DNA of 64,000 bases from Bog-756 sp963777665 (GTDB lineage: Bacteria; Actinomycetota; Acidimicrobiia; Acidimicrobiales; RAAP-2): assembly GCA_963777665.1 (NCBI GenBank), contig CAVZRJ010000001.1:248001-312000 (forward strand), given 5' to 3'. Shown one piece after another: positions 1 through 9,358 of the stretch. Position numbers and translations under genes: made by a program. Numbering within the stretch: position 1 is the first letter of the stretch; every line of letters begins with the position of its first letter. The notes under the pieces were generated by a model. It saw only the letters and a list, made by a program, of their open reading frames with translations, searched no databases and was not told the DNA's origin.

Positions 1-158
1 TTGGTGATAGGGGGCACCCCCTACCGATGTCGGAGTCGCCGGAGGTCCGAGCACGCGGTGGTGGCCGATGTTGTAGCCATGTCACCGAGGTAGCCTGTTG
101 GTAAGTCTTGGGCTGGGATGCGGGGCGGGCCGGGCGGACGGCGTGCCAGCATGGGCCC

Positions 159-1070
159 ATGGAAAGTGTGACATCCCCTCGTAGCGCGACCGGCGACGCT
201 GAGGGGTGGGACCTGCGACCTATGGCCCTCGATGACGTCGAAGCGGTGATGACCATGGTCGAGGCCGCCAATGCCGCGCAGGCAGAGGCGAGTCAGCTTC
301 CGCCGCGCACCCCACCGAGCGATGCCCAGTTGGAGGCCACCCGCGTGGGCCATGCCCGTTTCGTTCAGCACGACGGGCCCGGTGCTTGGGTGGCGATCTC
401 GGAAGGGCAGGTGGTGGGCGTTGCCGAGTCTGTCCGACGGGAGAGCTTCTGGGGGCTGTCCATGCTGTTCGTTGATCCAGCGTTCCAAAGCCGGGGAGTG
501 GGCAGGCGGCTTCTCGAGGCGGCCTTGGGCTACGCCGCTTGGGCCACCCAGCGCATGATCCAGTCCTCGTCCGACCCCCGAGCCATGCGTCGCTACTTCC
601 TGGCCGGACTGGCCATGCACCCGACGGCCGAGATGGCAGGCCAACCCGACCGCCGGGCCATCCCACCCTCGCTGCCCGGTCGGGATGGTGACGAGGGGGA
701 CCTTGAATTGGTGGCCGAGGTGGAGGCACGGCTGGGCCGTTCGCGTACCGAGGATGTGGCATTCGGGTTGAGTGACGGGCGTTTCCGCATTGACGTGGTG
801 GACGGCGACACTGGGCGAGGGTGGGTGCTTTGGCACCCGGACCGACTGGTCATGCTGGGGGCAACTAACGAGCAGACAGCGGCCGTCCTCCTGTGGCGGT
901 TCCTCGCCGGCTCCGAGGGAGAAATCCTGGTCCACGGTCTTACCGCTTCCCAGCAGTGGGCGTTCGACGTACTCCATCAGGCGCGTCTCACGGCGAAGAT
1001 ACACGGGTCTTTGTTCGTTGACGGCATGGCCATCCCAGTCCCCTGGATCCCTTCAGGCTGGTACTTCTAG
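159..1070 (+). CDS. GNAT-family acetyltransferase with C-terminal second domain
   Basis: A 303-residue protein that probably transfers an acetyl group from acetyl-CoA to an unknown acceptor. The GNAT acetyl-CoA loop is visible as FVDPAFQSRGVG (the Q/RxxGxG pattern) near residues 105-117, followed by the usual helix (RRLLEAALGYA). The first half is a standard GNAT fold. The second half (about residues 185-303) lacks a second clear acetyl-CoA loop but could be a degenerate GNAT domain, as in tandem GNAT proteins. I chose the ATG at 159; an upstream in-frame ATG at 108 would add a 17-residue basic leader with no family support. It stands alone next to insertion sequences, so context does not suggest a substrate. 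Confidence 0.7.
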   Translation: MESVTSPRSATGDAEGWDLRPMALDDVEAVMTMVEAANAAQAEASQLPPRTPPSDAQLEATRVGHARFVQHDGPGAWVAISEGQVVGVAESVRRESFWGLSMLFVDPAFQSRGVGRRLLEAALGYAAWATQRMIQSSSDPRAMRRYFLAGLAMHPTAEMAGQPDRRAIPPSLPGRDGDEGDLELVAEVEARLGRSRTEDVAFGLSDGRFRIDVVDGDTGRGWVLWHPDRLVMLGATNEQTAAVLLWRFLAGSEGEILVHGLTASQQWAFDVLHQARLTAKIHGSLFVDGMAIPVPWIPSGWYF

Positions 1071-1397
1071 ACCGCGATGATCCATGCGCGCATGCACAGC
1101 TCGGTGATAGACGAGAACGGAAGACCTTGCGCTAGCTGTAGTTGCAATCCCCAGCTTCTGGCGAACGTCAGCGGACACCCGAGTCCGGTGACGTTCCTAT
1201 CAATGTCAAGCCCTTCGATGGGGCTCCGGGGTGAAGACAGCGGACACAACAATGATGAGCCACTCGAACGGTGAGGGCATGCTCTTACGAAGTCACGCGT
1301 CTTGGAAAAAGTGGTCCCGGGTCGTGGGTCGGCGGGTCACCGGCAAGTCAGCCCCGGGGGGCGACAGTTAGCCTCGATAATTCGTCCCGCCCCTGAT
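1071..1397. other. Non-coding gap with a 10-bp direct repeat
   Basis: No convincing gene lies here; the short open frames have no recognisable content. The 10-mer CAGCGGACAC occurs twice in the same orientation, at 1169-1178 and 1238-1247. The stretch lies between the acetyltransferase and the left end of the IS1380 element and could be a remnant of an older insertion-sequence end, but nothing proves that. Confidence 0.4.
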
Positions 1398-1408
1398 CCG
1401 GTGGTGTC
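1398..1408 (+). repeat. Candidate left inverted repeat of the IS1380 element
   Basis: CCGGTGGTGTC pairs with the complement of 2922-2932 at 10 of 11 positions. It lies 90 bases ahead of the transposase start. Confidence 0.4.
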
Positions 1409-1487
1409 CGCGTCCGCGGAAAACCCTCCCTGTTCTGGGAGAATGTGAGTCGCTGAACTACGCATTCACCAGAACCAGGAGGGCTCC

Positions 1488-2859
1488 TTGAAGGTGCACG
1501 ATAGTCGCGCCACCCAGTCGATGAGGGTGACCACCGACGGGAAGAACCTGGTGTCCCACGCGGGCACCGCGCTGCTGTCCGAACTGGCCGATCGCAGCGG
1601 CCTGACCGAAGCGATGTCGGTCGCCATGGCGGGGTGCGGGATCAACTGGCACACCCATGATCCGGGCGTCGTTCTCACCCATCTGGCCGTGGCCATCGCC
1701 GACGGTGCCGACTGCCTGGCCGACATGGCGTCCCTCCGTGAACAGGCCGAGCTGTTCGGTCCGGTGGCCTCGATCGCCACCGCCTGGCGGGCGGTGGAGG
1801 CGACGACGGCCTTCGAGCTGCGGGCCATCCCCGAGGCGATCGCCGCCGCCCGGGCCAGAGTGTGGGCAGCTGCTCCTCCCGGGGAGTCGTTGGTGCTGGA
1901 CTTCGACGCCACCCTGGTCAACTCGTACTCGGAGAAGCAGGACGCCACTCCCACCTACAAGAAGGGGTTCGGGTTCTTCCCCCTCGGCGGTGTGGTGCGA
2001 CACGACCAACGAGCCACTGGCCGCCATGCTGCGCCGAGGGAACGCTGGGGCCAATGACGCCGACGACCACATCGAACTACTCGACCGGGCGCTGTCGGGA
2101 CTGCCCGAGGAGTACCAGACCGGCCACTTCGCTGACGACCATCCCGCCCTCGTCATCCATCCGATCCTGGTGCGGGCCGACTCGGCCGGTGCCACGCACG
2201 GGTTCGTCAATGCCATCGTGGCTGCCAACTGCGACTTCTCCATCGGATTCCCCATCGACCAGGGAGTACGTGACGCCATGGCCCTCGTCCAAGAGGAGGA
2301 CTGGATCCCGGCCAGAGAGACCGACGACTCGGTCCGCGACGGGGCCTGGGTGGTCGAGCTCACCGACCTCATCCCCCTGGCCGGATGGCCGGACAACACC
2401 CGGCTGATCATGCGACGGGAGCGTCCCCACCCCGGGGCCCAGCTGACACTCTTCGATACCTCGGAGGGCTTCCGCCACACCTGCTTCATCACCAACACCA
2501 AGGGACGTGACATCGCCGCCCTCGAGCTCCGCCAACGGGGACACGCCCGGGTGGAGGACCGGATCAGGAACTGGAAGGACTGTGGGCTCACCAACCTGCC
2601 CTTCGACTCCTTCGTCCGCAACGAGGTCTGGGTGGCCACCTCCCTCATCGCCGGAGCGCTCCTGGCCTGGAGCCAGATGGTCTGCTTCGAGGGCGCACTG
2701 GCCAAGGCCGAACCGAAGACCATGCGCTACCGGGTTCTCCACGTGGCCGCACACCTCGTGCACAAGTCCAGGGGCCTCACCTTGCGGCTGGACCAGACAT
2801 GGCCGTGGGTGGACGAGCTGGCCAACGCCTTCGTCAAACTCCGGGCGGCCATCCCCTGA
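1488..2859 (+). pseudogene. IS1380-family transposase, one frame break
   Basis: A DDE transposase read as two frames. The first part carries the catalytic stretch LVLDFDATLVNSYSEKQ, near residues 135-150, and runs to KKGFGFFPLG. The rest (VWCDTTNEPLAAMLRRGNAG onward, ending KLRAAIP) continues one frame later. The break is at about 1986-1990, where removing one G restores a single product of about 456 residues with all IS1380 blocks in order. The start is a TTG at 1488 behind AGGAGGGC. Given the many one-base breaks in housekeeping genes here, this copy may be intact in the real genome. Confidence 0.75.
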
Positions 2860-2921
2860 CGGGCGGGTCAGAACGCCCGACCCGAAAGCAGACCTGCAGG
2901 GCGTGACATCCGAAACCGAAT

Positions 2922-2932
2922 GACAACACCGG
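2922..2932 (-). repeat. Candidate right inverted repeat of the IS1380 element
   Basis: GACAACACCGG is the near-perfect complement of the left end at 1398-1408. It lies 63 bases past the transposase stop. Confidence 0.4.
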
Positions 2933-3067
2933 GGCGCATCACGTCCACGATGCAGCCGGGACGACGAAGCCGGTTATGTCCACCGCCTCGGCAACGATTC
3001 CGCAGTCAGCCGGGGGTCGGACGAATGATCGAGGCTAGGGGAGGAGCCAGACCCACGGCCCGGGGAT

Positions 3068-4112
3068 TCAGCCGCGAGGGAGGTAGCGATAGACCTCGCG
3101 GGCGATGTAGCGCTGGAGGATCCGGATGACGTCCCGTTTGGTCCGTCCTTCCTTCACCCGGCGGTCGAAATAGGCGGTGGTCTCGGGGGTCATGGGCGAT
3201 CCGGACCATTGCGATGCGCCACAGCGCGCTGTTGGCCTGACGATCGCCACCGTCGTGCAGGCGAAAGTGACCGGCGGTCTTCCCCGAGCCGGCCGGGACC
3301 GGGGACACGCCGCACAGGTGGGCCCAGGCAGCCTCCGAGCGGAGCCGCTCGGGGTTGTCGCCGGCCGTCACCAAGAGCGACGCAGCAGTATCGGGGCCGA
3401 CGCCGAATCGGGCCAGGAGGTCAGGAGCCGTGGCCAAGAGAAGTGACTCGATTTTCTCATCCAACTCGGCGAGCTCCCGGTCGAGACTCTGGACCCGGTG
3501 CGCCAGTGACGACAGCGATGCCTTGGTGGCTGCGGTCACCGGATCAGGCGATCGGGCCGATCGGAACGCTGCTGCCTCGGCAACGAGCGCTGTGACCGAC
3601 AACCCCTTCAGGCGGGAATGCAGCTGCTCAGGGGCGGTGATTCCCAGATGACGCATCTGGACGATGGCCTTCACCCGGGCCTGTCGGGCCGAGCGCTTGG
3701 CCACCACCAGGACCCGGATGGCCTCGACGGGACCGTCCTTGGTCTTGCCCGCACCCGAGGCCCGACCGCTGATGGCAGCCCGGGCGGCTTCCACCGCATC
3801 TAAGGGATCGGACTTGCCCTGGTTGCGCCGAGACTGCCGGTTGGGTCGGTTGACCTCGACGACCTCGATGCCCTTCCGCCGCAGGAACCGGGAAAGCCCG
3901 ACCCCATAGGAGCCGGTGCCTTCGACCCCGACTTTGGTCACCTGGCCGAACTCCTCGAGCCAAACCAACAGGGCTTTGTAGCCGGCGGCATCGGCATCGA
4001 ACGACTCGGTGCCGACCAGCCGACCCAGGGGGTCGAGGGCTGCGGCAACGTGTTTGTCCAGGTGGGTGTCCACCCCACCCGTGATCCCGGGAGCAGCTTC
4101 TACGATGGTCAT
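3068..4112 (-). pseudogene. IS110-family DEDD recombinase, one frame break
   Basis: The N-terminal RuvC-like DEDD domain is clear: GGVDTHLDKHVAAALD near residues 11-26, VEGTGSYG near 68-75 and the SDPLDAVEAARAA block near 103-115. The C-terminal transposase-20 domain follows (ATAPDLLARFGVGPDTAASLL, then HFRLHDGGDRQANSALWRIAMVRI), up to the break. A run of five G on the + strand at 3185-3189 breaks the frame after IAHDP. With one base fewer, the protein continues ETTAYFDRRVKEGRTKRDVIR and ends REVYRYLPRG, the expected C-terminus, for about 348 residues. I start at the ATG at 4112 because GGAAGGG lies just upstream at suitable distance. Confidence 0.8.
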
Positions 4113-4204
4113 TGCCATCCCTTCCTTCCTTAGCGGTTGAGGGGTGGCACGGCCGTCCTCGATCGGAGTGACGGGCGGTCTGGATTGTTCTAGCAATCCG
4201 GACC
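3068..4204 (-). mobile_element. IS110-family insertion sequence (minimum extent)
   Basis: The extent is set by the recombinase gene (3068-4112) plus the structured upstream stretch to 4204. IS110 elements have no long terminal inverted repeats, so true ends cannot be fixed from one copy. Known IS110 elements carry a non-coding end next to the recombinase gene that encodes a bridge RNA. The element lies between the IS1380 copy and an IS1182 remnant, and all three are within 4.7 kb. Confidence 0.6.
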
Positions 4205-4380
4205 AATCACCCAACCTCGGAGACGGGGCGTGCCGTTGTCAATGTGCCGCTGGAAGAGCTCGGCCGACGACGCCCGAGGACGCCTCATGACCACAAGTCA
4301 GGCCGAATCTCCCAGTGCTCCCGAAGCTATTGGGGACCAGCAACGAAGCGGTGGACCCTGAAGACCATTGTCATTGTTAG
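4113..4380 (-). ncRNA. Candidate IS110 bridge-RNA region
   Basis: This is the non-coding stretch directly upstream of the IS110 recombinase start. It contains an 11-bp stem with a 6-base loop at 4177-4204 (arms GGTCTGGATTG and CAATCCGGACC on the + strand, one wobble). Characterised IS110 elements encode a structured bridge RNA in this position that pairs with target and donor DNA. The assignment rests on the family and one hairpin, and the ends are not defined. Confidence 0.3.
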
Positions 4381-4569
4381 GTGACAGGCACCTGGGGCAC
4401 GGGTCGAGGCCATTCGGCTACGAATTGAAGTCGTACCTGTGGCCGGAAGTGAGGCGTTGGGAGGCCTCGGAAGAAGCCGAACCCGCTAGGAGTGTGGGTC
4501 AGTATCCGCATTTGACGAGGTAGTCCTCTGACTCGCGATTGATCGGCGGATCGGCAAGATTTCCTGGGT
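4381..4569. other. Non-coding stretch ahead of the IS1182 remnant
   Basis: No gene is recognisable. The part nearest 4569 (GTCAGTATCCGCATTTGACG at 4498-4517) resembles what I recall of IS1182-type left ends, which often read through a similar TTTGACGAGGTAG stretch before the transposase ATG. I could not identify the matching right end. Confidence 0.3.
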
Positions 4570-6053
4570 ATGGCAAACGACCCCATCGAGGACGCGCTGT
4601 TCGAGGTCCCGCAAGGTGACAGCAGGCGTGACGCCAAGTCTCCCGCCGGGCGGTCGAAGACGTTCCGTCACTACGACCAGAACCAGTCGTTCCTGCTGCC
4701 ACCCTCGTTGGACGACTGGCTGCCCGAGGACCACACCGCTCGGTTCATTGCCGAGATGGTGGACGAGATGCTGGAGTTGTCCTCGATCTACGACTCCTAC
4801 GTCGAGGCCGCTGGGTGCCCCTCCCTACCACCCGACGATGATGCTGAAGCTCCTGCTCTACGCGGTATCGATCGGGGTGACATCGTCTCGGGAGATGGAG
4901 CGGCGGTGCCAGGTGGACGTGGCCTTCCGCTGGCTGATCGGCCAACGAGGCTCCGGACTACCGCTCGATCTCCGGTTCGGCGCCGGCACCTGGCCATTGG
5001 ACGACCTGTTCATCCAGGTGCTGACTCTGTGTGCGAAGCCGGGTCTGGTCAGACTCGGCCGGGTGGCCCTCGACGGGACGAAACTGCGGGCGTCGGCGAG
5101 TAGACACAAGGCCATGAGCTACGACCGCCTGGGTCAGAGGATCGATGAGATCAAGCAAGCAGAGGTGACCGCCATGCTGGGCGAGGCCGAAGCGAGTGGA
5201 CCGGGACGAGGACGAGGAGTTCGGCGAGGACCGACGGGGCGACGAACTGCCCAAGGAGCTGGCTACCAGGGAGGGCCGTTTGGCCAAGCTGCGGGCGGCC
5301 AAGGAAGCTATCGAGGCCGAGGCCAGGGAGAAGGCGCGCAGCGAAGGCGGCCACCAAGGTGGCCGAGGCAAGGCGGGGATGACGCCGCGATCGAACACGC
5401 CGCCGAGGTGGCGGCAGCGAGGGCGACGCCGAACGAAGCGAGCCCAACGCAACTTCACCGACCCCGAGTCGCGCATGATGAAGACCGACGACGGTCGTTC
5501 CACTACTGCTACAACGCTCAGACGGTTGTCGACGAGCACGCCCAGGTGATGATCGCCGCCGAGCTCGACCAAGCAGGCTACTGATGTGGGAGAACTGATC
5601 CGCATGATTGAAGCATCACCGAGTACAACCTGGACGCGCGCCGACATCGACGACAGCCCCGAGTGCTCCTCGCCGACGCCGGCTACTGCTCCGACGCCAA
5701 CTCACATGGACCGCCGACAGCGGGAGTCCACGACGTGCTGATCGCGACGGGCAGGATCGGAGCATGGCGAGCGGGTCGCCGGACTCACCGCGGGGCCGCA
5801 TCCCGAAGAACGCCTCGCCAGCGCGAACGGATGGGCCGGAAGACTGCGGACGAAGCACGGACGAGCCGACTACGCGCGACGCAAGGCGATCGTCGAGCCG
5901 GTCTTCGGCCAGATGAAGGTCCGACAACAGCCGGACAGCTCCGACTACGCGGACTGGCCGGAGCAATTCGCTAGCAACTGGCATTGGTTCCACTCAGTGC
6001 TTGAGTTGAGCGTGAGCATGCTCGGTCTGATCCTTGCAAACCACATACCGTGA
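4570..6053 (+). pseudogene. IS1182-family transposase remnant, multiple frame breaks
   Basis: Blocks of an IS1182-type transposase appear in order but in changing frames: HYDQNQSFLLPPSLDDWLPE near the start, then LLLYAVSIGVTSSREMERRC (from about 4840), DGTKLRASASRHKAMSYD, FHYCYNAQTVVDEHAQVMIA (from about 5500), VLLADAGYCSDAN (from about 5660) and ARRKAIVEPVFGQMKVRQ (from about 5875). At least six frame changes are needed, at about 4825, 5195, 5340, 5400, 5490 and 5580 and beyond. The C-terminal end after FGQMKVRQ is scrambled. No single small correction rescues it, so I treat it as decayed, although some breaks may be sequence errors. Confidence 0.75.
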
Positions 6054-6250
6054 CGCTCCGACCGCGGCGCGCCACCCTCACTCTGAACCTCCAAGGGCAT
6101 GTATGGAGCATTGGTTGTTGTCTCAGATCCATTATGCCAAGCTTCCGAATTGCAGATTCGCGGCAGTGGCGGGCAGGCGGCAAGTGTTTTCACTCTGCTC
6201 GTTGAGAGGAAAGCTGGCCATGAGCCAGGTTCACACCTCGGAAGGGTGAC
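6054..6250 (+). promoter_or_regulatory. Upstream region of the secreted metalloprotease gene
   Basis: No gene is seen. A weak sigma-70-like pair, TTGGTT at 6111-6116 and TATGCC at 6133-6138 with a 16-base spacer, points at the gene starting at 6251. GAAGGG at 6241-6246 can serve as its ribosome site. Base composition changes from GC-rich to more AT-rich within this stretch. Confidence 0.3.
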
Positions 6251-8356
6251 ATGCGGAAGCATACGTTCGTCGTCGTTGTGTCAGCAGCACTCCTACCAGT
6301 CCTGGGACTGGTTACCTCAGCGCCTGTCAGTGCGTCCGCGGCAGTTGCAGCTGCCACCGGTCACGCGCCTCGACTGTTGGCGGACTCCGCGGCGACGATC
6401 ACAAATTGCCCAACGAGTCAGGGGACGCAAATGGTGGGCACCAATACAGCGGACCACCTCGACGTTTGGGCGTGCGGCAATGGACCGACGCCAAAAGCAT
6501 ACGGCACTGCAGTCATCAATACGGTGAATGGCTTTTACAAAGCAATGACAACCATGATGGGTGGACCTCCGCTGCCCGACACGGGAACAGTCGGTGAGGG
6601 TGGGAATCCCGACACCAACATCGACATCTACGTGCTCGCAACAGGCCAGCAGGTGATGCGTGGGGGCCAAACCTCAAGCGTCGGCACGGAGGCCTTCGGT
6701 CAGGCAGTTCAAGTTCCAACGAGCCAGACGGGTACGCCAGCAACGGCAGCCTCGGGCTGGATCGCAATGGACGCGAGCGGTGGGGTCACAACCTACTTCA
6801 AAGGTGCCTTAGCCCACGAGTTCTTTCACCTCGAGCAGTACCGAACAAATGTGAGTAGCTGTGACGGCGGCACATGGTGGTTCTTAGAGGCTTCGGCCAC
6901 TTGGGCGGGGGCCTACTTTGTGCCGACCTCGGCTACCCAGGTGTATCAGCCCTTCTACACTGCCTTCGAACAGCAGAATTCTCCGAAGTCACTTAACAAC
7001 ACTTCGAACGATCCCTCGGGCCGGTCCCACGCCTACAGCGCCTTCATCTGGCCATACTTCATGCAGCAACAAGCTGGTGGTATTCAATCGATCGGCCAAG
7101 TCTGGCAGAGCGTGGGTGGTGTGACGACTTGTCCGGCACTGGACCAGAAGCTCAACGCGGTGGCGTCCTTTACCAAGTACTTCAAGAAATTTGCCCTGGA
7201 GAACCTCGACGCGCCCTTGCCCAATTACAACCCGGACGTAACATCCGTGCCGGCGAATTTCGGCCACACCTATCAGGAACAGGTTTCTAGTTTTCCGCCG
7301 TACTATCCCACGCTTGCTGCTCCGAACACGCAAAGTCTTCCAACCGTGAAGCCCGCGTCGTACACTCTGCCGGTAAATCCATCAAAGGATGCGTATCCGT
7401 TCACGACGCCGACGCCGGTGAGTACTAAGCTCCCTGCTCTTTCCGCCCAGTACAACTTCTTCAAGATCCGTTCCGGGTACAACGACGTGCAGTTCAACTT
7501 CTCAAAGCTCCCCGCGGGCAACACGGACGTGACCCTCATAGGACAAGAGGAGGGAAGCACGAAGACCACCTACACGGTCGCAGTAACACCGGGGAGTTCG
7601 ACACCGGTCAATTTCAGTGGGGCCAGTGCACACGTGTGCCTTGCCCTGGACCTCAAACCCCAATTTGGCAAATTTGGACAGTCGCCGGCGGGTCAGGGCG
7701 CAGCGTTCTGGGTAGTTATCGACAACCACAGTCTCTCGACTACTCCCTTGAATGCGAGCTACACCGTGACGGTCCGCACGGACTGCGCCGACACGGTGAG
7801 TGGAACCTTGACGGACATAGACACGACCACGTTGACGAGTGCCATCGTCACGTCCGTGCTGACGGAAAACGATACCTGGAAGGTTCAGTTGCAGGACTCG
7901 AAGAATGGGTTCGATCCGAAGGGGAGCTCAGACAAATTCGACGTCACTGAGAGGGGCACCTCAGTGCTGGGGACATGCCACCAGGAGACGCAGACCTACA
8001 ATGGGAGCGCGGGTGTGAATCTCGGGGCCACATACTTCTACGGCTTCGGCCCTCTCAACATAACGCCTCAGTTGGTAGCAGTAACCAACTATGTGCCCGT
8101 CACGGTGACGAAATCTGCGTGTGGTTCCATAACTACGACCTCGGGAAATACCCGCGCGGCCACAACCTTCTGTGAGGCTCCCGCAGAGTCCTCCTACGCG
8201 ACGGCTAGGATCGCGCTTACTTTCGGCTGTTCGGACAAGTCGTCGAACCAACCAGGCACCGAGGAGACTGTCACCGGTGGTGGGACGTTGACCGCGACGA
8301 AGGTGGACGCGTGCGGGCTATGGACAACGGGGTGTTCGATCAAAGCATCAACGTGA
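6251..8356 (+). CDS. Secreted HExxH metalloprotease-like protein
   Basis: A 701-residue exported protein. The signal peptide is clear: MRKH, a hydrophobic stretch to about residue 24, and an Ala-rich cleavage zone near 28-32. The zinc motif HEFFH lies at residues 189-193, and a WWFLEASATW block follows with Glu213, giving HExxH-19-E as in gluzincin-type peptidases. This fits a zinc peptidase acting outside the cell; the substrate is unknown. Residues about 360-700 are Thr/Ser/Pro-rich and beta-strand-like with several Cys, probably accessory domains. The coding sequence is visibly lower in GC than every neighbour and follows an insertion-sequence cluster, so recent acquisition is likely. I cannot assign it to a named peptidase family with certainty. 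Confidence 0.65.
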   Translation: MRKHTFVVVVSAALLPVLGLVTSAPVSASAAVAAATGHAPRLLADSAATITNCPTSQGTQMVGTNTADHLDVWACGNGPTPKAYGTAVINTVNGFYKAMTTMMGGPPLPDTGTVGEGGNPDTNIDIYVLATGQQVMRGGQTSSVGTEAFGQAVQVPTSQTGTPATAASGWIAMDASGGVTTYFKGALAHEFFHLEQYRTNVSSCDGGTWWFLEASATWAGAYFVPTSATQVYQPFYTAFEQQNSPKSLNNTSNDPSGRSHAYSAFIWPYFMQQQAGGIQSIGQVWQSVGGVTTCPALDQKLNAVASFTKYFKKFALENLDAPLPNYNPDVTSVPANFGHTYQEQVSSFPPYYPTLAAPNTQSLPTVKPASYTLPVNPSKDAYPFTTPTPVSTKLPALSAQYNFFKIRSGYNDVQFNFSKLPAGNTDVTLIGQEEGSTKTTYTVAVTPGSSTPVNFSGASAHVCLALDLKPQFGKFGQSPAGQGAAFWVVIDNHSLSTTPLNASYTVTVRTDCADTVSGTLTDIDTTTLTSAIVTSVLTENDTWKVQLQDSKNGFDPKGSSDKFDVTERGTSVLGTCHQETQTYNGSAGVNLGATYFYGFGPLNITPQLVAVTNYVPVTVTKSACGSITTTSGNTRAATTFCEAPAESSYATARIALTFGCSDKSSNQPGTEETVTGGGTLTATKVDACGLWTTGCSIKAST

Positions 8357-8546
8357 GGGGAGCCCTGCCAATTTGGGCCATCTTGGGCGTGCCCCACTCG
8401 TGCCGTTCCTGGCGAGGTAACCATCGCGAGCGCGGACGTCGGTCAGGGCACCTGACCTCGCTTACATCCGAAGACCCCGATTTGCAGCGACGGGCGACGG
8501 GACGCGGAGCGATCAGCGGCGGAGGGCGCCGGTAGGGTGTCCGACC

Positions 8547-9326
8547 ATGGAGCTGCGACTCGACGGGAAGACAGCGGTGGTCACCGGCGGCTCACGCGGG
8601 ATCGGCAAGGCGGTCGCCCAGGCCTTCGCGGAGGCCGGCGCCTCGGTCATGATCGCGTCGAGGCGGGCCGACGCACTGGCCGAGGCGGCCGAGGAGATCT
8701 CCGGGGCGGCCGGTGATCGGGCGGGACCGGTGGCCTGGACGGTCGCCAACGCCGGCGATCCGGAGCACGCAGAGGCGTGCCTGGACGCGACGGTGGACCG
8801 GTTCGGCGCGGTGGACATCCTCGTCAACAATGCCGCCACCAACCCCTACTACGGGCCGATCATCGACATCGACCGCGCACGGGCGGACAAGACCGTCCGG
8901 GTCAATCAGACGGGCTATCTCGAATGGGTGCAGGCCGCGTGGCGGAAAGGGATGTCAGTTGATGGCGGGGCGGTCCTCAACCTCGCGTCGATCGGAGGGC
9001 TGACCGTGGAGGGTGGCCTCGGCTGGTACAACGTGACCAAGGCGGCGGTCATCCATCTCACCCGGCAGCTCGCCGGTGAGCTCGGTCCCAGGGTCCGGGT
9101 CAACGCGATCGCCCCCGGCCTGGTCAAGACCCAGATGGCCCGGGCGCTGTGGGAGCCGGGGGAGCAGGCCATCTCGAAGCGGTTGCCCTTGCGCCGCCTC
9201 GGTGAGGTCGAGGACATCGCCAACGCGGCCCTCTTCCTCTGCTCGGACGCGGCCTCGTGGATCACCGGCGAGACCCTGGTCGTCGACGGCGGCTCCCTCT
9301 GCCTGACGACGGGGTCGCTCTCGTAG
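8547..9326 (+). CDS. Short-chain dehydrogenase/reductase, FabG-like
   Basis: A 259-residue classical SDR that should reduce or oxidise a carbonyl/alcohol with NAD(P)H. The cofactor-binding TGGSRGIG lies at about residues 12-19, NNA at 94-96, the catalytic Ser in LNLASIGG near 148, and YNVTK near 160-164. The C-terminal GETLVVDGG is the usual SDR ending. The Arg after TGGS and the Arg in ASRRAD suggest NADP preference (inference). It precedes, and is convergent with, menE; nothing ties it to menaquinone synthesis. Confidence 0.85.
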   Translation: MELRLDGKTAVVTGGSRGIGKAVAQAFAEAGASVMIASRRADALAEAAEEISGAAGDRAGPVAWTVANAGDPEHAEACLDATVDRFGAVDILVNNAATNPYYGPIIDIDRARADKTVRVNQTGYLEWVQAAWRKGMSVDGGAVLNLASIGGLTVEGGLGWYNVTKAAVIHLTRQLAGELGPRVRVNAIAPGLVKTQMARALWEPGEQAISKRLPLRRLGEVEDIANAALFLCSDAASWITGETLVVDGGSLCLTTGSLS

Positions 9327-9358
9327 GTTTCGGGCGGGGTTGAACAGACGAGCGTCGG

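Larger units (their letters stand above)
1398..2932 (+). mobile_element. IS1380-family insertion sequence
   Basis: An element of about 1.5 kb around one transposase gene. Candidate ends are an imperfect inverted repeat: CCGGTGGTGTC at 1398-1408 and GACAACACCGG at 2922-2932, whose complement is CCGGTGTTGTC (10 of 11 matches, with weaker similarity continuing inward). The total size is close to that of known IS1380 elements. No target-site duplication is obvious, so the exact ends are uncertain by a few bases. Confidence 0.55.

Noticed and set aside
8..23. TAGGGGG and CCCCCTA inverted repeat as a terminator at the left edge
   Set aside because: The loop would be two bases and no T-run follows; with the upstream gene outside the window nothing supports a terminator.
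21..1004. Long minus-strand open frame opposite the acetyltransferase
   Set aside because: Typical antisense shadow in high-GC DNA; Arg/Gly/Pro/His-rich with no domain, while the plus strand has a clear GNAT motif.
1..8500. A defence island or other new multi-gene system in the accessory left arm
   Set aside because: Apart from insertion sequences it holds only an acetyltransferase and one secreted protein; no nuclease, helicase or sensor genes accompany them.
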